Part shown: one piece after another, positions 17,350-26,638 of the stretch
How positions within the stretch are numbered: the first letter of the stretch is position 1
How the letters are laid out: every line of letters starts with the position of its first letter
From: M3007 sp037445225
GTDB lineage: Bacteria > Bacteroidota > Bacteroidia > Chitinophagales > Saprospiraceae
Length of the DNA: 64,000 nucleotides
NCBI GenBank assembly: GCA_037445225.1
Contig: JBBIKW010000012.1
Coordinates: 71,893 to 135,892, forward strand
Direction: 5' to 3'
Notes under the pieces: generated by a model
What the model was told of the DNA's origin: nothing
The model's input: the letters and a program-made list of their open reading frames with translations, nothing else
Databases searched by the model: none
Program-made: the position numbers and the translations under genes

Positions 17350-17826
17350 ATGTGGGTTGCAAACACTAAGCTCCCAATTCGCGTAGGGGCGCGGCTGCTC
17401 TGTTTTGCAGCCGTTTGGGCCGCTTGCCATTCTTCCCAGAAAACAGCGCCTGTCTCCCTTGCTCAAACGCCTGCGCCTGCAGAGACCCCTGCACCTGCTT
17501 CGCGCTCCTTTGTCGTTTGGGACAAGCAAATGGTTGACCTTGGTGCCGTCAAGCGCGGTGAGCGGCGGTCACTATTTTACGAGTTCACCAACACCTCTGG
17601 AGAGCCCGTCCAGATAGACATCGTCGACGCCTGTGAATGCACGCGAGTGGATTATCCGCGCGGACCAGTGCCCCCAGGCCAGAAAGGGCGCCTGGACGTG
17701 ACGTTTGACAGCACAGAGAAAGAGAAGGCAGAGACCATCCGCATCACCATCGTCTTCAAAAACACCCACGCCAACGGGCTGCCTCGCATCGAAGTGCTCG
17801 AGTATCGCTTTGATATCGTTCCCTAA
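17350..17826 (+). CDS. DUF1573 domain lipoprotein
   Basis: A 158-aa exported protein. A basic N-terminus and hydrophobic stretch end at WAACHS; the Cys near residue 26 is a possible lipobox Cys, followed by an Ala/Pro-rich linker (PAPAETPAPAS). The DUF1573 domain covers ~52-158: VDLGAVKRGERRSLFYEFTN, VDACECTRVDYPRGPVPPGQ and LDVTFDSTEKEKAETIRI. This Ig-like (ASH-type) domain is very common in Bacteroidota surface proteins and its role is unknown. It lies 83 bp after hscA on the same strand and ends 22 bp from the convergent YfhO gene. Confidence 0.8.
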   Translation: MWVANTKLPIRVGARLLCFAAVWAACHSSQKTAPVSLAQTPAPAETPAPASRSFVVWDKQMVDLGAVKRGERRSLFYEFTNTSGEPVQIDIVDACECTRVDYPRGPVPPGQKGRLDVTFDSTEKEKAETIRITIVFKNTHANGLPRIEVLEYRFDIVP

Positions 17827-17848
17827 TATCGAGGGATGCGATCAGCAC

Positions 17849-20323
17849 CTATTTTTTCCTGCCCTTAGCAGGAGTGGGCGTCTTTTTCGTTGTGCTCGCC
17901 GCAGAGGCGGGCGCTTCGTCGAACAAAGGACTACTGCTCAAGGAGGGTTTGGTGCGCCACCACCACCATACGCTGAGCAGCAATAGGACGAGGAGAAGGG
18001 CCGAAGCCGCATACGAGAGGGTTTCGCCTAAATAGAAGCTCTGCGGCTCGAAGCGCATTTCCAAGCGCATGTTCTGTCCTGCCGGCAAGCGCATGGCGCG
18101 CACTAGGTAGTTTGCCGGAAAGAAGTCCGGTGCCGGTTGGCCGTTGAGATAGCATTTCCATCCCTTCGACGGCGGATAGTAGATCTCCGAAAAAACGGCC
18201 AGTTGGTCGGTGGCTGCAGAATACTCGTACTCTAAACGCTCGGGGTGGTACTTCGTCAGTCGGATGGTGGCCGAGCTGTCGAACTGCAGAGACCAGCCTT
18301 TCAGCTGAGAGGCGTAGGCTTCTTGAATCACCGCTTCCTCCTTAGGTTGCAGCCGGCGCAAGGCTTGTAGCTCGGCGTCGGCATTGGGCACTACCGTGTA
18401 GCGCTGCACAAACCAGGCGTTACCGCAGGCTTCCGGCAAACGAACTACTTGCCGCTCTTGGGTCACCAAATATTTGCCGTTCAACATGCCGACGATGTGA
18501 AGGCTCTGGCTCAAGCTGGGCCCTAAGAAAGTGTCAACCACTTCCTGGAACCGCTGCAACTTGGCGGCGTGATAACCGCTGAGGCTTTTGTGGAAAAAGG
18601 AAGTGATAGCGTTAGCCGTAATACTGCCGCGCGACAGGTCTAAAACGCGGTAATGGATGTCAGGATCTTTTTGGATCTCCAAATCAAAGGCTTCGGGCCG
18701 AGGTATTAGCTCGGTAGCTGTCTTAGGGCGGTACTTATCCCACGAAAGGGTTCGCATACTGACCGGCCAATGGTCGGCCAAAGCCAATACTACAAACGCC
18801 ACGGCAGCGAATCCAGCCTTCAAAGTGCTGCGCAAGTAGAGCCAAGCAATGGCTGCAGCGGCCAAGATAAAGCCCAAAGAGCGCAGCACATCGGCCCGAA
18901 GCAGGTCGGCGCGGTCTTCTCGAAGGAGAGATAAGAGCTCCGGCGGCAAGTTGTTGTCGTAGAGGCCGCTGTCGCGGTGCAAGGCGAAAGCCACTAAGCA
19001 AAGTCCGGCCGTTATGCCGGCAGCCCACTTCAAGGCGCGCATCTTGGCCTCCTTTGCAAGGCCGCTGCTCAGCAAGTGCTGGACGGCCAACGCTGCCAGG
19101 GCCGCAAAGCACAGCTGCCCTATGCCCAAAGCCATCGAAACAGCGCGAAACTTCTTGAACATCGGCAGGTACTCGTACCAGAGGAAGTTCAAATAGAAAT
19201 GCTTGCCCCAAGCGAGCGAAACCATGAAGAGCCCGCTCAACAACAGCCAGTATTTAAGGGTACCCGGCACCAACCAGATGCCCAACACGGCAAGAAAGAC
19301 CACTACCGCACCGAAATAAATGGCCGTACCCACGAAGGGCTGCTCACCTGTGTAGAATAAACCGCTGATTTGCGCGCGGTACTGTGGGGCTACCGCCGAA
19401 TATAGGCGTGTGTTCCGATACGCTTCGCCGCTTCCGCCGCCAGCGAAGCGCGGCACCAGGAGCGTCATGCTTTCGCTGATGCCGTAACTCCATCCGAAAA
19501 GGTAGGTAGTGTCCAAACCATCGCCTTTCGATTTCTTGGCACTTAACTCCGAGCGCCCGCGAATGGTCTCCTGACTGTACTCATACGTCGGCCAAAGGCG
19601 CGACGTGTTGGCTCCAAAGCCCAAGATCAGCGCTATGCCGCAGCTCAAGACTGCTCGCCCCCAAGGCGCTATCGCTTGCGTGAGCATCGCCTCAATGCCC
19701 TTGGCTAAGACAAATATGCCCAACAGCATGAGGGTGTAATAGGTGATTTGTACGTGGTTGATGTACACCTGCATGGCAGTGAATACGGCCAAGATGGCGG
19801 CGCCCAACAGCCATTGGCGGCCAAAGGCCAACGCCGTGCCGGCCAACATGCCCGGAGCGAGGGCTAAGGCGATCATCTTGGTCGTGTGGCCGGCCTCAAT
19901 GATGTCGGCATTGTAGGTAGTGATGCCGTATCCCACGGCTCCTAAGAGCGCTACCCGCCAATCGGCGCCGAGCACCGCCAAGAAGAAGTACATACACCAC
20001 ATGGCGAGCAACACTTGTGGCCACACAGCTGTCAGAATGTCGGTGCCCAACAGCAGGGCTCGAAACAGCGGAGCGGTTAAATTGCCCTGAGCACCGCTGT
20101 ATATCTGATAAGACGGCATGCCGCCGAAGGCACTGTTGGTCCACAGCGGCACCTTGCCCTCCGACTTGAGGTAAGCCTGGATTTCCGTCTGCATGCCGCG
20201 CGCTTTTTGGTTGTCGGGCTGAGGCAGCACCTTGCCCTGAAAGGCGTTTGGCAGGAAGTAGAGGAGCGATAAGAGGGCCAAAAGGGCGATGGCTAAAGCG
20301 TGAGGGCGAAGTTTTGCTTGCAT
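17849..20323 (-). CDS. YfhO family membrane protein (GT-C-like)
   Basis: An 824-aa polytopic inner-membrane protein. It has an N-terminal TM (LAIALLALLSLLYFLPNAFQ), a periplasmic loop with LPQPDNQKARGM and WTNSAFGGMPSYQIYSG, then about a dozen TM segments, a C-terminal extracytoplasmic domain (~560-770), a last TM near 780-800 and a Lys-rich cytoplasmic tail. YfhO proteins are GT-C-fold membrane glycosyltransferase relatives; in Firmicutes YfhO acts in lipoteichoic-acid glycosylation. In Bacteroidota the sugar and target are unknown but probably belong to the envelope. A near-match -7 element (TACCTTCG) lies at 20356-20363. Confidence 0.8.
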   Translation of the reverse strand: MQAKLRPHALAIALLALLSLLYFLPNAFQGKVLPQPDNQKARGMQTEIQAYLKSEGKVPLWTNSAFGGMPSYQIYSGAQGNLTAPLFRALLLGTDILTAVWPQVLLAMWCMYFFLAVLGADWRVALLGAVGYGITTYNADIIEAGHTTKMIALALAPGMLAGTALAFGRQWLLGAAILAVFTAMQVYINHVQITYYTLMLLGIFVLAKGIEAMLTQAIAPWGRAVLSCGIALILGFGANTSRLWPTYEYSQETIRGRSELSAKKSKGDGLDTTYLFGWSYGISESMTLLVPRFAGGGSGEAYRNTRLYSAVAPQYRAQISGLFYTGEQPFVGTAIYFGAVVVFLAVLGIWLVPGTLKYWLLLSGLFMVSLAWGKHFYLNFLWYEYLPMFKKFRAVSMALGIGQLCFAALAALAVQHLLSSGLAKEAKMRALKWAAGITAGLCLVAFALHRDSGLYDNNLPPELLSLLREDRADLLRADVLRSLGFILAAAAIAWLYLRSTLKAGFAAVAFVVLALADHWPVSMRTLSWDKYRPKTATELIPRPEAFDLEIQKDPDIHYRVLDLSRGSITANAITSFFHKSLSGYHAAKLQRFQEVVDTFLGPSLSQSLHIVGMLNGKYLVTQERQVVRLPEACGNAWFVQRYTVVPNADAELQALRRLQPKEEAVIQEAYASQLKGWSLQFDSSATIRLTKYHPERLEYEYSAATDQLAVFSEIYYPPSKGWKCYLNGQPAPDFFPANYLVRAMRLPAGQNMRLEMRFEPQSFYLGETLSYAASALLLVLLLLSVWWWWRTKPSLSSSPLFDEAPASAASTTKKTPTPAKGRKK

Positions 20324-20389
20324 ATTCGCAGGTTTGCGCGAGCGTTGGTTTGAGGCGAAGGTAGGCGAATTGTCGGGTCTGTGTGCCCG

Positions 20390-21040
20390 TCAAAACAGCT
20401 TTTCCACCGCTGTCTTCAGGGCTTCGGCGGGTATGTCGTGCGCGCCAGAGAAAGTTTTCTTGTGAAAAAAGATGCCGTTGCGCTGTTCTATGCGGTCAAT
20501 TTGAGCACGGCGCTCCGGGGGGAGGAAGGGGTCGTTGGGGCTCCAAAACACGTACAGGTTTCGCTGCGAGAAGTAATCCGAGTGCGGCCGATAGTCGATG
20601 TCTTCAGGGGGCAAGCCTGCCCATAAGATCAGGTCGTTAAAAGGCGGGTGATGGCGCACGCACCAGCGGCAAAGTGTAGCGGCGCCCTGCGAAAAGCCGA
20701 ACAGTACGATGCGGATGTCGGGTGGTAAGGCGGCTGTCAGCCGGGTGAACAGGGTTTGCAGGTAAGCGTTGTTGTCGGCAATGGCTTGCTCGCGAGCGTA
20801 TCGGGTCATCCAATGAGCGCCCACTGGACCATCGAACCCCTTCCTGTAGAAATAGTTCAGCCCTTCGGGAGCCATAATGAGCCGGCTGCCGTCGTCTAAA
20901 GGGCGCAACCATTCCAAGAACTCAGCGGCCATCTGGCCATAGCCGTGACAAGCAAGCCACAGCTGGCGAACGGAAGCGCCCTGGGCGCCTAATGTGTAGT
21001 AGTGGGCCGTTCGGCTCACGGTAAGCGTATGGTGCTCCAT
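20390..21040 (-). CDS. Alpha/beta hydrolase, phospholipase/carboxylesterase family
   Basis: A 216-aa cytosolic esterase-like protein of the Abhydrolase_2/YpfH group, close to the family's usual ~215 residues. Its landmarks are LWLACHGYGQMAAEFLEWL (oxyanion region), the nucleophile elbow GFSQGAATLCRW, the acid in FWSPNDPFLPPERR and the catalytic His in FSGAHDIPAEAL. The complete Ser-Asp-His triad predicts an active hydrolase on short acyl esters. The physiological substrate is unknown. The gene stands 66 bp downstream of the YfhO start on the same strand, and divergent from rdgB. Confidence 0.82.
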   Translation of the reverse strand: MEHHTLTVSRTAHYYTLGAQGASVRQLWLACHGYGQMAAEFLEWLRPLDDGSRLIMAPEGLNYFYRKGFDGPVGAHWMTRYAREQAIADNNAYLQTLFTRLTAALPPDIRIVLFGFSQGAATLCRWCVRHHPPFNDLILWAGLPPEDIDYRPHSDYFSQRNLYVFWSPNDPFLPPERRAQIDRIEQRNGIFFHKKTFSGAHDIPAEALKTAVEKLF

Positions 21041-21128
21041 AAGCGAGGAACGACCGAAAGGTAGTGCAAAGGCTTGGTTTGGCTTTTACAGAATTTTATT
21101 TCACACTGCCCACCTCAAGAGAGCGCTG

Positions 21129-21136
21129 TACCTTTG
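21129..21136 (+). promoter_or_regulatory. -7 promoter element TAnnTTTG
   Basis: TACCTTTG, 28 nt before the rdgB ATG, in the divergent gap with the esterase. The minus strand of the same gap has a one-mismatch copy (TACCTTTC) at 21056-21063 for the esterase. Confidence 0.55.
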
Positions 21137-21164
21137 CCCGCCAAAAAACAGTCCGCCGCAAAAG

Positions 21165-21755
21165 ATGAATACACACACTACCACCTTGGTTTTCGCCACG
21201 CATAATCCGCACAAGGCGCAGGAGATAGCCCAAATCTTGGGCCCAGGGTATCGCATCCTGACGTTGAAGGATATCGGCTGTTTGGAGGAAATCCCGGAGA
21301 CGGCCGACACCATAGAGGGCAACGCCCTGCTTAAGGCGCGATATGTCAAGGAGCGCTATGGGTACGACTGTTTTGCCGAGGATACGGGCTTAGAGGTAGA
21401 GGCCTTGGCAGGCGCTCCCGGTGTGCACACGGCGCACTACGCTGGCCCTGAGCGGGATCCGGAGGCTAACATAGCGCTTCTTTTGGCTAATTTAGCCGAC
21501 TGTCGGCAGCGGCGGGCGCGCTTTCGCACCGTCATCGCTTGCCTTTTTGGCCAGCGCGAAGTGCTCATCGAGGGCGTCTGCCCTGGCCGCATCGCTACGG
21601 AGAAGCGCGGCACGGCGGGCTTTGGCTATGACCCCATCTTCATCCCGGAGGGCTATGAGCAAACCTTTGCCGAGCTGGGCGAAGTGGTCAAAAACCGCAT
21701 CAGCCATCGCGCTATTGCTACAGAAAAGTTTCGCCTGTGGCTGAGAACCGCCTAA
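21165..21755 (+). CDS. rdgB: RdgB/HAM1 family dITP/XTP pyrophosphatase
   Basis: A 196-aa house-cleaning nucleotidase that hydrolyses non-canonical purine NTPs (ITP, dITP, XTP) to monophosphates and keeps them out of DNA and RNA. Motifs are FATHNPHKAQEIAQIL at the N-terminus, FAEDTGLEVEALAGAPGVHT in the middle (metal-binding acidic residues) and GTAGFGYDPIFIPEGYEQTF followed by KNRISHRAIA. Length and order of motifs are those of the family. It ends 7 bp before the ABC exporter, so the two are probably co-transcribed. Confidence 0.92.
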   Translation: MNTHTTTLVFATHNPHKAQEIAQILGPGYRILTLKDIGCLEEIPETADTIEGNALLKARYVKERYGYDCFAEDTGLEVEALAGAPGVHTAHYAGPERDPEANIALLLANLADCRQRRARFRTVIACLFGQREVLIEGVCPGRIATEKRGTAGFGYDPIFIPEGYEQTFAELGEVVKNRISHRAIATEKFRLWLRTA

Positions 21756-21762
21756 ATCGGCT

Positions 21763-23571
21763 ATGCTGCGCTTACTGCCGTACTTCCGCCCCTATTGGCG
21801 CCTGCTGTTGCTGGCGGTACTCAGCAACGCCCTGATGTCGCTGTTTTTGGTTGTCAGCATCCCAATACTACAGCCTTTCCTGCAGATTTTGTTCGACATG
21901 CCCGGACAGGTGCCGCCCGGGGCACGCGATGTTGCGGGTTTTCGCGCGGTGGAGCAAGCCATCAACCATTACCTCGCCGAGCTGGTGCGCACTCAAGGCA
22001 AGGAACGCGCATTACTATGGGTATGTGGAGTACTGGTCTTCACCTTTTTGGGGAAGAACCTATTTCGATACCTGTCGCTGTACTTCTTAGCTCCGGTGCG
22101 CAACGGCATCATACGCGATTTGCGCAACCGCATCGTCGCCAAGATATTGGACCTGCCGCTGTCGTATTTTTCCGAAGCGCGAAAGGGCGACCTGATGAGT
22201 CGCGTCTCGGCCGACGTACAGGAGGTAGACACCAGTATCGTGGGCGTGGTAGAGTCGGTCGCGCGCGACCCCCTCGTCATTTTGGGCAGCTTGGCCTTTA
22301 TGCTGTACGTTTCGCCGGTGCTGTTGGGCTTTGCCTTGCTGTTGATGCTCTTTTCCGGCTTAGTTATTGGTCGCGTAGGGCTGGCCTTGCGGCGCCAGTC
22401 GAGCACGGCCCAGGCGCAGCTGGGCTTGGTGTCGGCGCTATTGGAAGAGACGTTGAGCGGGCTGCGCATCCTCAAAGGGTTCAATGCGCAAGCTTGGCAG
22501 CAGGCTCGCTATGAGCGCGAAAACAACCGCTATGCCGCCTTGCTCACGCGCATCAGCCGCCGCCGCGACTTGGCTTCCCCGCTGTCCGAATTCTTGGGCA
22601 TTTTGGCCGTGGCGGTCATCCTGTGGTTTGGCGCCCGACAAGTGTTTAGCGGTGCCATGACAGCGCCTACATTTATCACTTTTTTATACGCTTTTTACAA
22701 CATCATCGAGCCGGCTAAACGCCTCAGCGCCGCTTCCTACAGCATTCGCAAGGGGTTGGGCGCATTGGAACGCGTAGAGGCAGTATTGGCCGAGCCCGTA
22801 ACCATCCGCGATGCAGAAGACGCTTTGCCGGTGACCGCGTTTTCTCGCGCTATCGAATTTCGAAACGTCTCTTTTCGCTATCCGGGAGCCGAAGAAAACA
22901 CGCTGCACGACATTTGTCTAACCATTCCCAAAGGGAAAATAGTGGCCTTGGTAGGCACGTCGGGTGCAGGCAAGAGTACGATTGCCGATTTGCTTCCGCG
23001 CTTTTACGATATCGCAGAGGGACAAATCTTGTTCGATGGGGTCGATATTCGCCGCTTGTGCCTTAAGGATTTGCGTGCCCAGATGGGCATCGTCAGCCAG
23101 GAGGCCGTTTTGTTTAACGATACCGTTTGGAACAACATTGCCTTTGGGCTACTGCACGTGTCCGACGCCGAAGTGGAAGCTGCTGCCCGCGCCGCCTACG
23201 CCCACGATTTTATTGCTGCGCTACCCGAAGGCTACCACACAAACATCGGAGAGCGCGGCACTAAGCTGAGCGGTGGCCAGCGCCAACGCCTGACGATTGC
23301 GCGTGCCCTGCTCCGAAATCCGCCCATCCTCATCTTAGACGAGGCCACCTCAGCGCTGGACAGTGAGTCGGAACAAGCGGTGCAGGCAGCCCTACAACAG
23401 CTCCTCCAGGAGCGCACTGCTCTCGTCATCGCCCATCGCCTCAGCACTGTGCAGCATGCCGATGAGATCGTCGTACTCGACCAAGGGCGCATCATCGAAC
23501 GCGGCACACACGACGCTCTGCTGCAACGCAATGGCCTGTATCGAAAGCTCGTCGAACTACAGGCCCTTTGA
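21763..23571 (+). CDS. MsbA-like ABC exporter (fused permease and ATPase)
   Basis: A 602-aa type IV ABC half-transporter. The first ~330 residues hold six TM segments with the coupling-helix region LPLSYFSEARKGDLMSRVS. The nucleotide-binding domain follows: Walker A GTSGAGKST, Q-loop GIVSQEAVLFND, signature LSGGQRQRLTIARAL, Walker B ILILDEATSALD and H-loop VIAHRLSTV. The order and length match MsbA/lipid-A-core flippases and related multidrug exporters. In Bacteroidota this family commonly carries lipid A, but other lipids or drugs are possible. The gene directly follows rdgB and is followed by a hairpin that may end transcription. Confidence 0.88.
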   Translation: MLRLLPYFRPYWRLLLLAVLSNALMSLFLVVSIPILQPFLQILFDMPGQVPPGARDVAGFRAVEQAINHYLAELVRTQGKERALLWVCGVLVFTFLGKNLFRYLSLYFLAPVRNGIIRDLRNRIVAKILDLPLSYFSEARKGDLMSRVSADVQEVDTSIVGVVESVARDPLVILGSLAFMLYVSPVLLGFALLLMLFSGLVIGRVGLALRRQSSTAQAQLGLVSALLEETLSGLRILKGFNAQAWQQARYERENNRYAALLTRISRRRDLASPLSEFLGILAVAVILWFGARQVFSGAMTAPTFITFLYAFYNIIEPAKRLSAASYSIRKGLGALERVEAVLAEPVTIRDAEDALPVTAFSRAIEFRNVSFRYPGAEENTLHDICLTIPKGKIVALVGTSGAGKSTIADLLPRFYDIAEGQILFDGVDIRRLCLKDLRAQMGIVSQEAVLFNDTVWNNIAFGLLHVSDAEVEAAARAAYAHDFIAALPEGYHTNIGERGTKLSGGQRQRLTIARALLRNPPILILDEATSALDSESEQAVQAALQQLLQERTALVIAHRLSTVQHADEIVVLDQGRIIERGTHDALLQRNGLYRKLVELQAL

Positions 23572-23593
23572 GCTGTCCTATTCTCTGGAGAAA

Positions 23594-23625
23594 CTTTCGT
23601 CTTTTATGCGTCGAAGGGCATTTTT
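23594..23625 (+). terminator. Possible rho-independent terminator of the rdgB-ABC operon
   Basis: CTTTCGTC (23594-23601) pairs with GTCGAAGG (23610-23617), with one T-T mismatch and one G-T pair and an 8-nt loop. A TTTTT run follows at 23621-23625. It lies 22 bp after the ABC exporter stop. The stem is imperfect, so confidence is moderate. Confidence 0.4.
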
Positions 23626-23662
23626 ACTCGAGCATGCAACCTACAACCTTCCTTTAAAATCT

Positions 23663-23670
23663 TACCTTTG
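23663..23670 (+). promoter_or_regulatory. -7 promoter element TAnnTTTG
   Basis: TACCTTTG, 45 nt before ATG 23716 of the type A T9SS protein. It makes the in-frame ATG at 23668, which overlaps this element, impossible as a start. Confidence 0.55.
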
Positions 23671-23715
23671 GCCCAAGCTTACAGCGCTCTTGTGTTTTTC
23701 ACTCATCACGCTTGT

Positions 23716-24888
23716 ATGAAAGGAATGCTACTTGCAGTACTCTCTCTGTGTGGTTTCTCTGCGGTTAGTCAAATCACCATCACATCTGCTTATTTTCCAG
23801 AGGTGGGCGATACCCTTCGCTACGCAGTTGACGTTGCGCCGCCTTCGACCCTCAACTTAGTCACACCGGCCGGCGAGGATCAGAGTTGGGATTATTCGGC
23901 ATTAAAGCCGAGCCAAACTACCCAGACGGCTTATCTCTCTGCAGAGAAAGGTACCCATAAGGCGGCTTTCTCAGATGCCGACCTGTTGGTGAGGACGCCC
24001 GGCGGGGGAGAGTCGTATTACAACACCACAAGCACCCAATTTGAATTTATGGGGTTTGTCGGCGGTGGCGCTATCCCCTTTGCGCCGACTGCCGTAGGGC
24101 GTTACAGCCCTTCGTTGGTCGAGCGGCGCGCGCCGCTCACTTATGGCAGTACTCACAGTCAAACGACCAACCTCACCATACCTTTCGCTGTAACTGATCT
24201 GCCGCCGATCTTCGACTCCATCTTGGCGGGCATCCCCGGTGCTCAGTTTATCGACTCCGTGCGCGTCCGAGTGCGCGTGCAAAATGCCGACACGGTAGAC
24301 GCTTGGGGAGAAGTTAAGATCCCTAATGCTAAAGAATTTATTCCGGTGCTGCGGCAAAAGCGCGTCACGAAAACGCGCAACTTCGTAGAGGCCCGTCTCT
24401 CGAGCCCGTTCCCGCTGTGGATAGATATCACCACCTTTCTGGGAAGCACCCCTTTTGGCGGCTTTACTGGGGCCGACTCCTTTGTAGTATACCGCTTTCT
24501 GAGCAATGACCACAAAGAGGAGGTGCTCACTGTGACGACCAATTTCTCGGGCGATACGGTGCGCACGGTGCGGTTTAAGAACTTGCCTCTGAGCGTTTCG
24601 GTGCTTCCGGATGAGGATGCTCCCGGCACGGCTAGTGTTCAGGCCTTGCCTAATCCGGCGGTGGACAAGGTTCGCTTTGAATGCACCAACCTGCCCTCGG
24701 ATGAATACACCCTCAAGATCTTCAACTTGGTAGGCAAAGTGGTTTGGAGGGAGACCTTCCAGGCATCGGGCAAGCGCACGCTGTTTTTGGAGCTGGATGA
24801 CTTCAACAAGGGCACTTATCTATACAGCTTGTCCAATCGAAAAGGCGAGATCCTCAGCACCAAGCGCCTCATTGTGGTAAAGCCTTAG
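23716..24888 (+). CDS. Secreted protein with type A T9SS sorting domain
   Basis: A 390-aa protein exported by the Sec signal peptide MKGMLLAVLSLCGFSAVSQ. The mature part (residues ~20-300) is a strand-rich region with no family I recognise (SAYFPEVGDTLRYAVDVAPP). The last ~75 residues form a type A T9SS C-terminal domain (ALPNPAVDKVRFE, LKIFNLVGKVVWRETF, GTYLYSLSNRKGEILSTKRL). The CTD sends it across the outer membrane through the type IX system, where it is cleaved and usually bound to surface polysaccharide. Start 23716 is fixed by the -7 element upstream. The stop TAG overlaps the convergent glnS stop. Confidence 0.82.
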   Translation: MKGMLLAVLSLCGFSAVSQITITSAYFPEVGDTLRYAVDVAPPSTLNLVTPAGEDQSWDYSALKPSQTTQTAYLSAEKGTHKAAFSDADLLVRTPGGGESYYNTTSTQFEFMGFVGGGAIPFAPTAVGRYSPSLVERRAPLTYGSTHSQTTNLTIPFAVTDLPPIFDSILAGIPGAQFIDSVRVRVRVQNADTVDAWGEVKIPNAKEFIPVLRQKRVTKTRNFVEARLSSPFPLWIDITTFLGSTPFGGFTGADSFVVYRFLSNDHKEEVLTVTTNFSGDTVRTVRFKNLPLSVSVLPDEDAPGTASVQALPNPAVDKVRFECTNLPSDEYTLKIFNLVGKVVWRETFQASGKRTLFLELDDFNKGTYLYSLSNRKGEILSTKRLIVVKP

Positions 24889-26582
24889 CGCTGCTCTTGT
24901 TTGCGGACCTCTTTGGCCCAGGTGTCTTTAAGCGTTACGGTGCGGTTGAACACGATGCGCTGAGCGCAGCTGTCGGGATCGACGCAGAAGTACCCCAAGC
25001 GCGTAAATTGAAAATGCTCGCCTACGCGGGCTTCAGAGAGAGCGGGCTCGATGAGGGCGTCCGGTATGACCTCCAAGGAGTGGGGATTAATGGCTTTTTT
25101 GAAGTCCGGCTCCGCCGCTGGGTCTTCCACCTGAAACAGCCGGTCATAGAGGCGCACTTCTGCTCGATGGGCGTGTGGTGCCGACAGCCAGTGGATAGTG
25201 CCTTTGACCTTGAGGCCGGAGGTGTCTTGTCCCGAGCGGCTTTCAGGCAAATAGCGGCACAGCACCGCTGTGATGTGGCCGTCGGTATCTTTTTGCACGC
25301 CGGTGCACTCGATAATATAGGCGGACTTCAAGCGCACCATGCCGCCTGGATAGAGGCGAAAATACTTGGGCGGCGGGTTCTCTAAAAAGTCTTCCTGCTC
25401 GATGTAGAGCTCGCGGCTAAAGGGCACCTGCCGATTTCCGGCAGTGGGGGCTTCCGGATTATTTTCTGTCTCGAGCCACTCTACTTGGTCTTCCGGATAG
25501 TTGGTGATGATGAGCTTAAGCGGGCGCAAGACGGCAAAGCGGCGCAGGGCGCGTCGGTTCAGATCTTCTCGGATGCAAAACTCTAACAGGCTGAGGTCAA
25601 TGATGTTATCGCGTTTGGCCACCCCCACGCGTTGGGCAAAAGCGCGAATGCTTTCCGGCGTATACCCGCGGCGCCGAAGGCCGCTTATAGTGGGCATGCG
25701 CGGGTCGTCCCATCCGTTGACGTAGCCTTCTTGCACCAATTGCAACAACTTGCGCTTGCTCATCACCGTATAGCTCAGGTTCAGGCGAGCAAACTCGTAC
25801 TGTTTCGAAGGGAAAATGCCCAACTGCTCGATAAACCAATCGTACAGAGGGCGATGGGGCGCAAATTCTAAGGTACAAATAGAGTGAGTGATGCGCTCAA
25901 TACTGTCGGACTGGCCGTGTGCCCAGTCGTACATAGGGTAGATGCACCACTTGTCGCCGGTGCGGTGGTGATGCGCGTGTTTGATGCGGTACATGTAGGG
26001 GTCGCGCAAGTGCATATTAGGCGAGGCTAAGTCGATCTTGGCCCGGAGCACACAGTGTCCGTCAGGAAACTCGCCGTTCTTCATGCGCTCAAAGAGGGCT
26101 AAGTTTGCCTCTGGAGGCGTGTCGCGGTATCGATTGGGCGTGCCGGGTTCAGTGGGCGTGCCTTTTTGCGCAGCGATCTCTTCGGGCGAGGAAAAGTCGA
26201 CGTAGGCCAAGCCCTTTCGGATGAGCACTTTGGCCCATTCATACAGCTGGTCGAAATAGTCAGAAGCGTAAAGTACGCGATCGGGCTCGAACCCCAACCA
26301 GCGCACGTCCTCTAAAATGCTGTCGACGTACTCTTGTTCTTCGCTGGTAGGATTGGTATCGTCGTAGCGCAAGTTGCACTTGCCGCCGTATTTTCGGGCT
26401 AAGCCAAAGTTCAGGCAAATGCTCTTGGCGTGTCCGATGTGCAGGTAGCCGTTAGGTTCTGGAGGAAAGCGCGTCTGGACGGTAGTACAGCGTCCACTTC
26501 TTAGGTCTTCCTCGATGATTTCTTCTATAAAGTTGAGCGGTTCCTTTGCCTCTGTGCCAGCAGGTTCGATGTTTGTCGCCAT
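24885..26582 (-). CDS. glnS: Glutamine--tRNA ligase
   Basis: A 565-aa class I aminoacyl-tRNA synthetase that charges tRNA-Gln. The HIGH box is in FPPEPNGYLHIGHAKSICLN and the KMSKS box is VMSKRKL near residue 270. GlnRS-specific stretches follow, such as GWDDPRMPTISGLRRRGYTPE and ECTGVQKDTDGHITAVLC. The length equals the E. coli enzyme. Its presence means that Gln-tRNA is made directly rather than only by the GatCAB amidation route. A perfect -7 element lies 19 nt upstream of ATG 26582. The 3' end overlaps the convergent T9SS gene stop. Confidence 0.95.
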   Translation of the reverse strand: MATNIEPAGTEAKEPLNFIEEIIEEDLRSGRCTTVQTRFPPEPNGYLHIGHAKSICLNFGLARKYGGKCNLRYDDTNPTSEEQEYVDSILEDVRWLGFEPDRVLYASDYFDQLYEWAKVLIRKGLAYVDFSSPEEIAAQKGTPTEPGTPNRYRDTPPEANLALFERMKNGEFPDGHCVLRAKIDLASPNMHLRDPYMYRIKHAHHHRTGDKWCIYPMYDWAHGQSDSIERITHSICTLEFAPHRPLYDWFIEQLGIFPSKQYEFARLNLSYTVMSKRKLLQLVQEGYVNGWDDPRMPTISGLRRRGYTPESIRAFAQRVGVAKRDNIIDLSLLEFCIREDLNRRALRRFAVLRPLKLIITNYPEDQVEWLETENNPEAPTAGNRQVPFSRELYIEQEDFLENPPPKYFRLYPGGMVRLKSAYIIECTGVQKDTDGHITAVLCRYLPESRSGQDTSGLKVKGTIHWLSAPHAHRAEVRLYDRLFQVEDPAAEPDFKKAINPHSLEVIPDALIEPALSEARVGEHFQFTRLGYFCVDPDSCAQRIVFNRTVTLKDTWAKEVRKQEQR

Positions 26583-26601
26583 AGCGTCTTCAAAGTAGCG
26601 G

Positions 26602-26609
26602 CAAAGCTA
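26602..26609 (-). promoter_or_regulatory. -7 promoter element TAnnTTTG
   Basis: TAGCTTTG on the minus strand, 19 nt before the glnS ATG at 26582 and inside the 56-bp gap after the upstream gene's stop. Confidence 0.5.
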
Positions 26610-26638
26610 AGCTATTTTGCCCTTCTGCTCTGGAGTGG

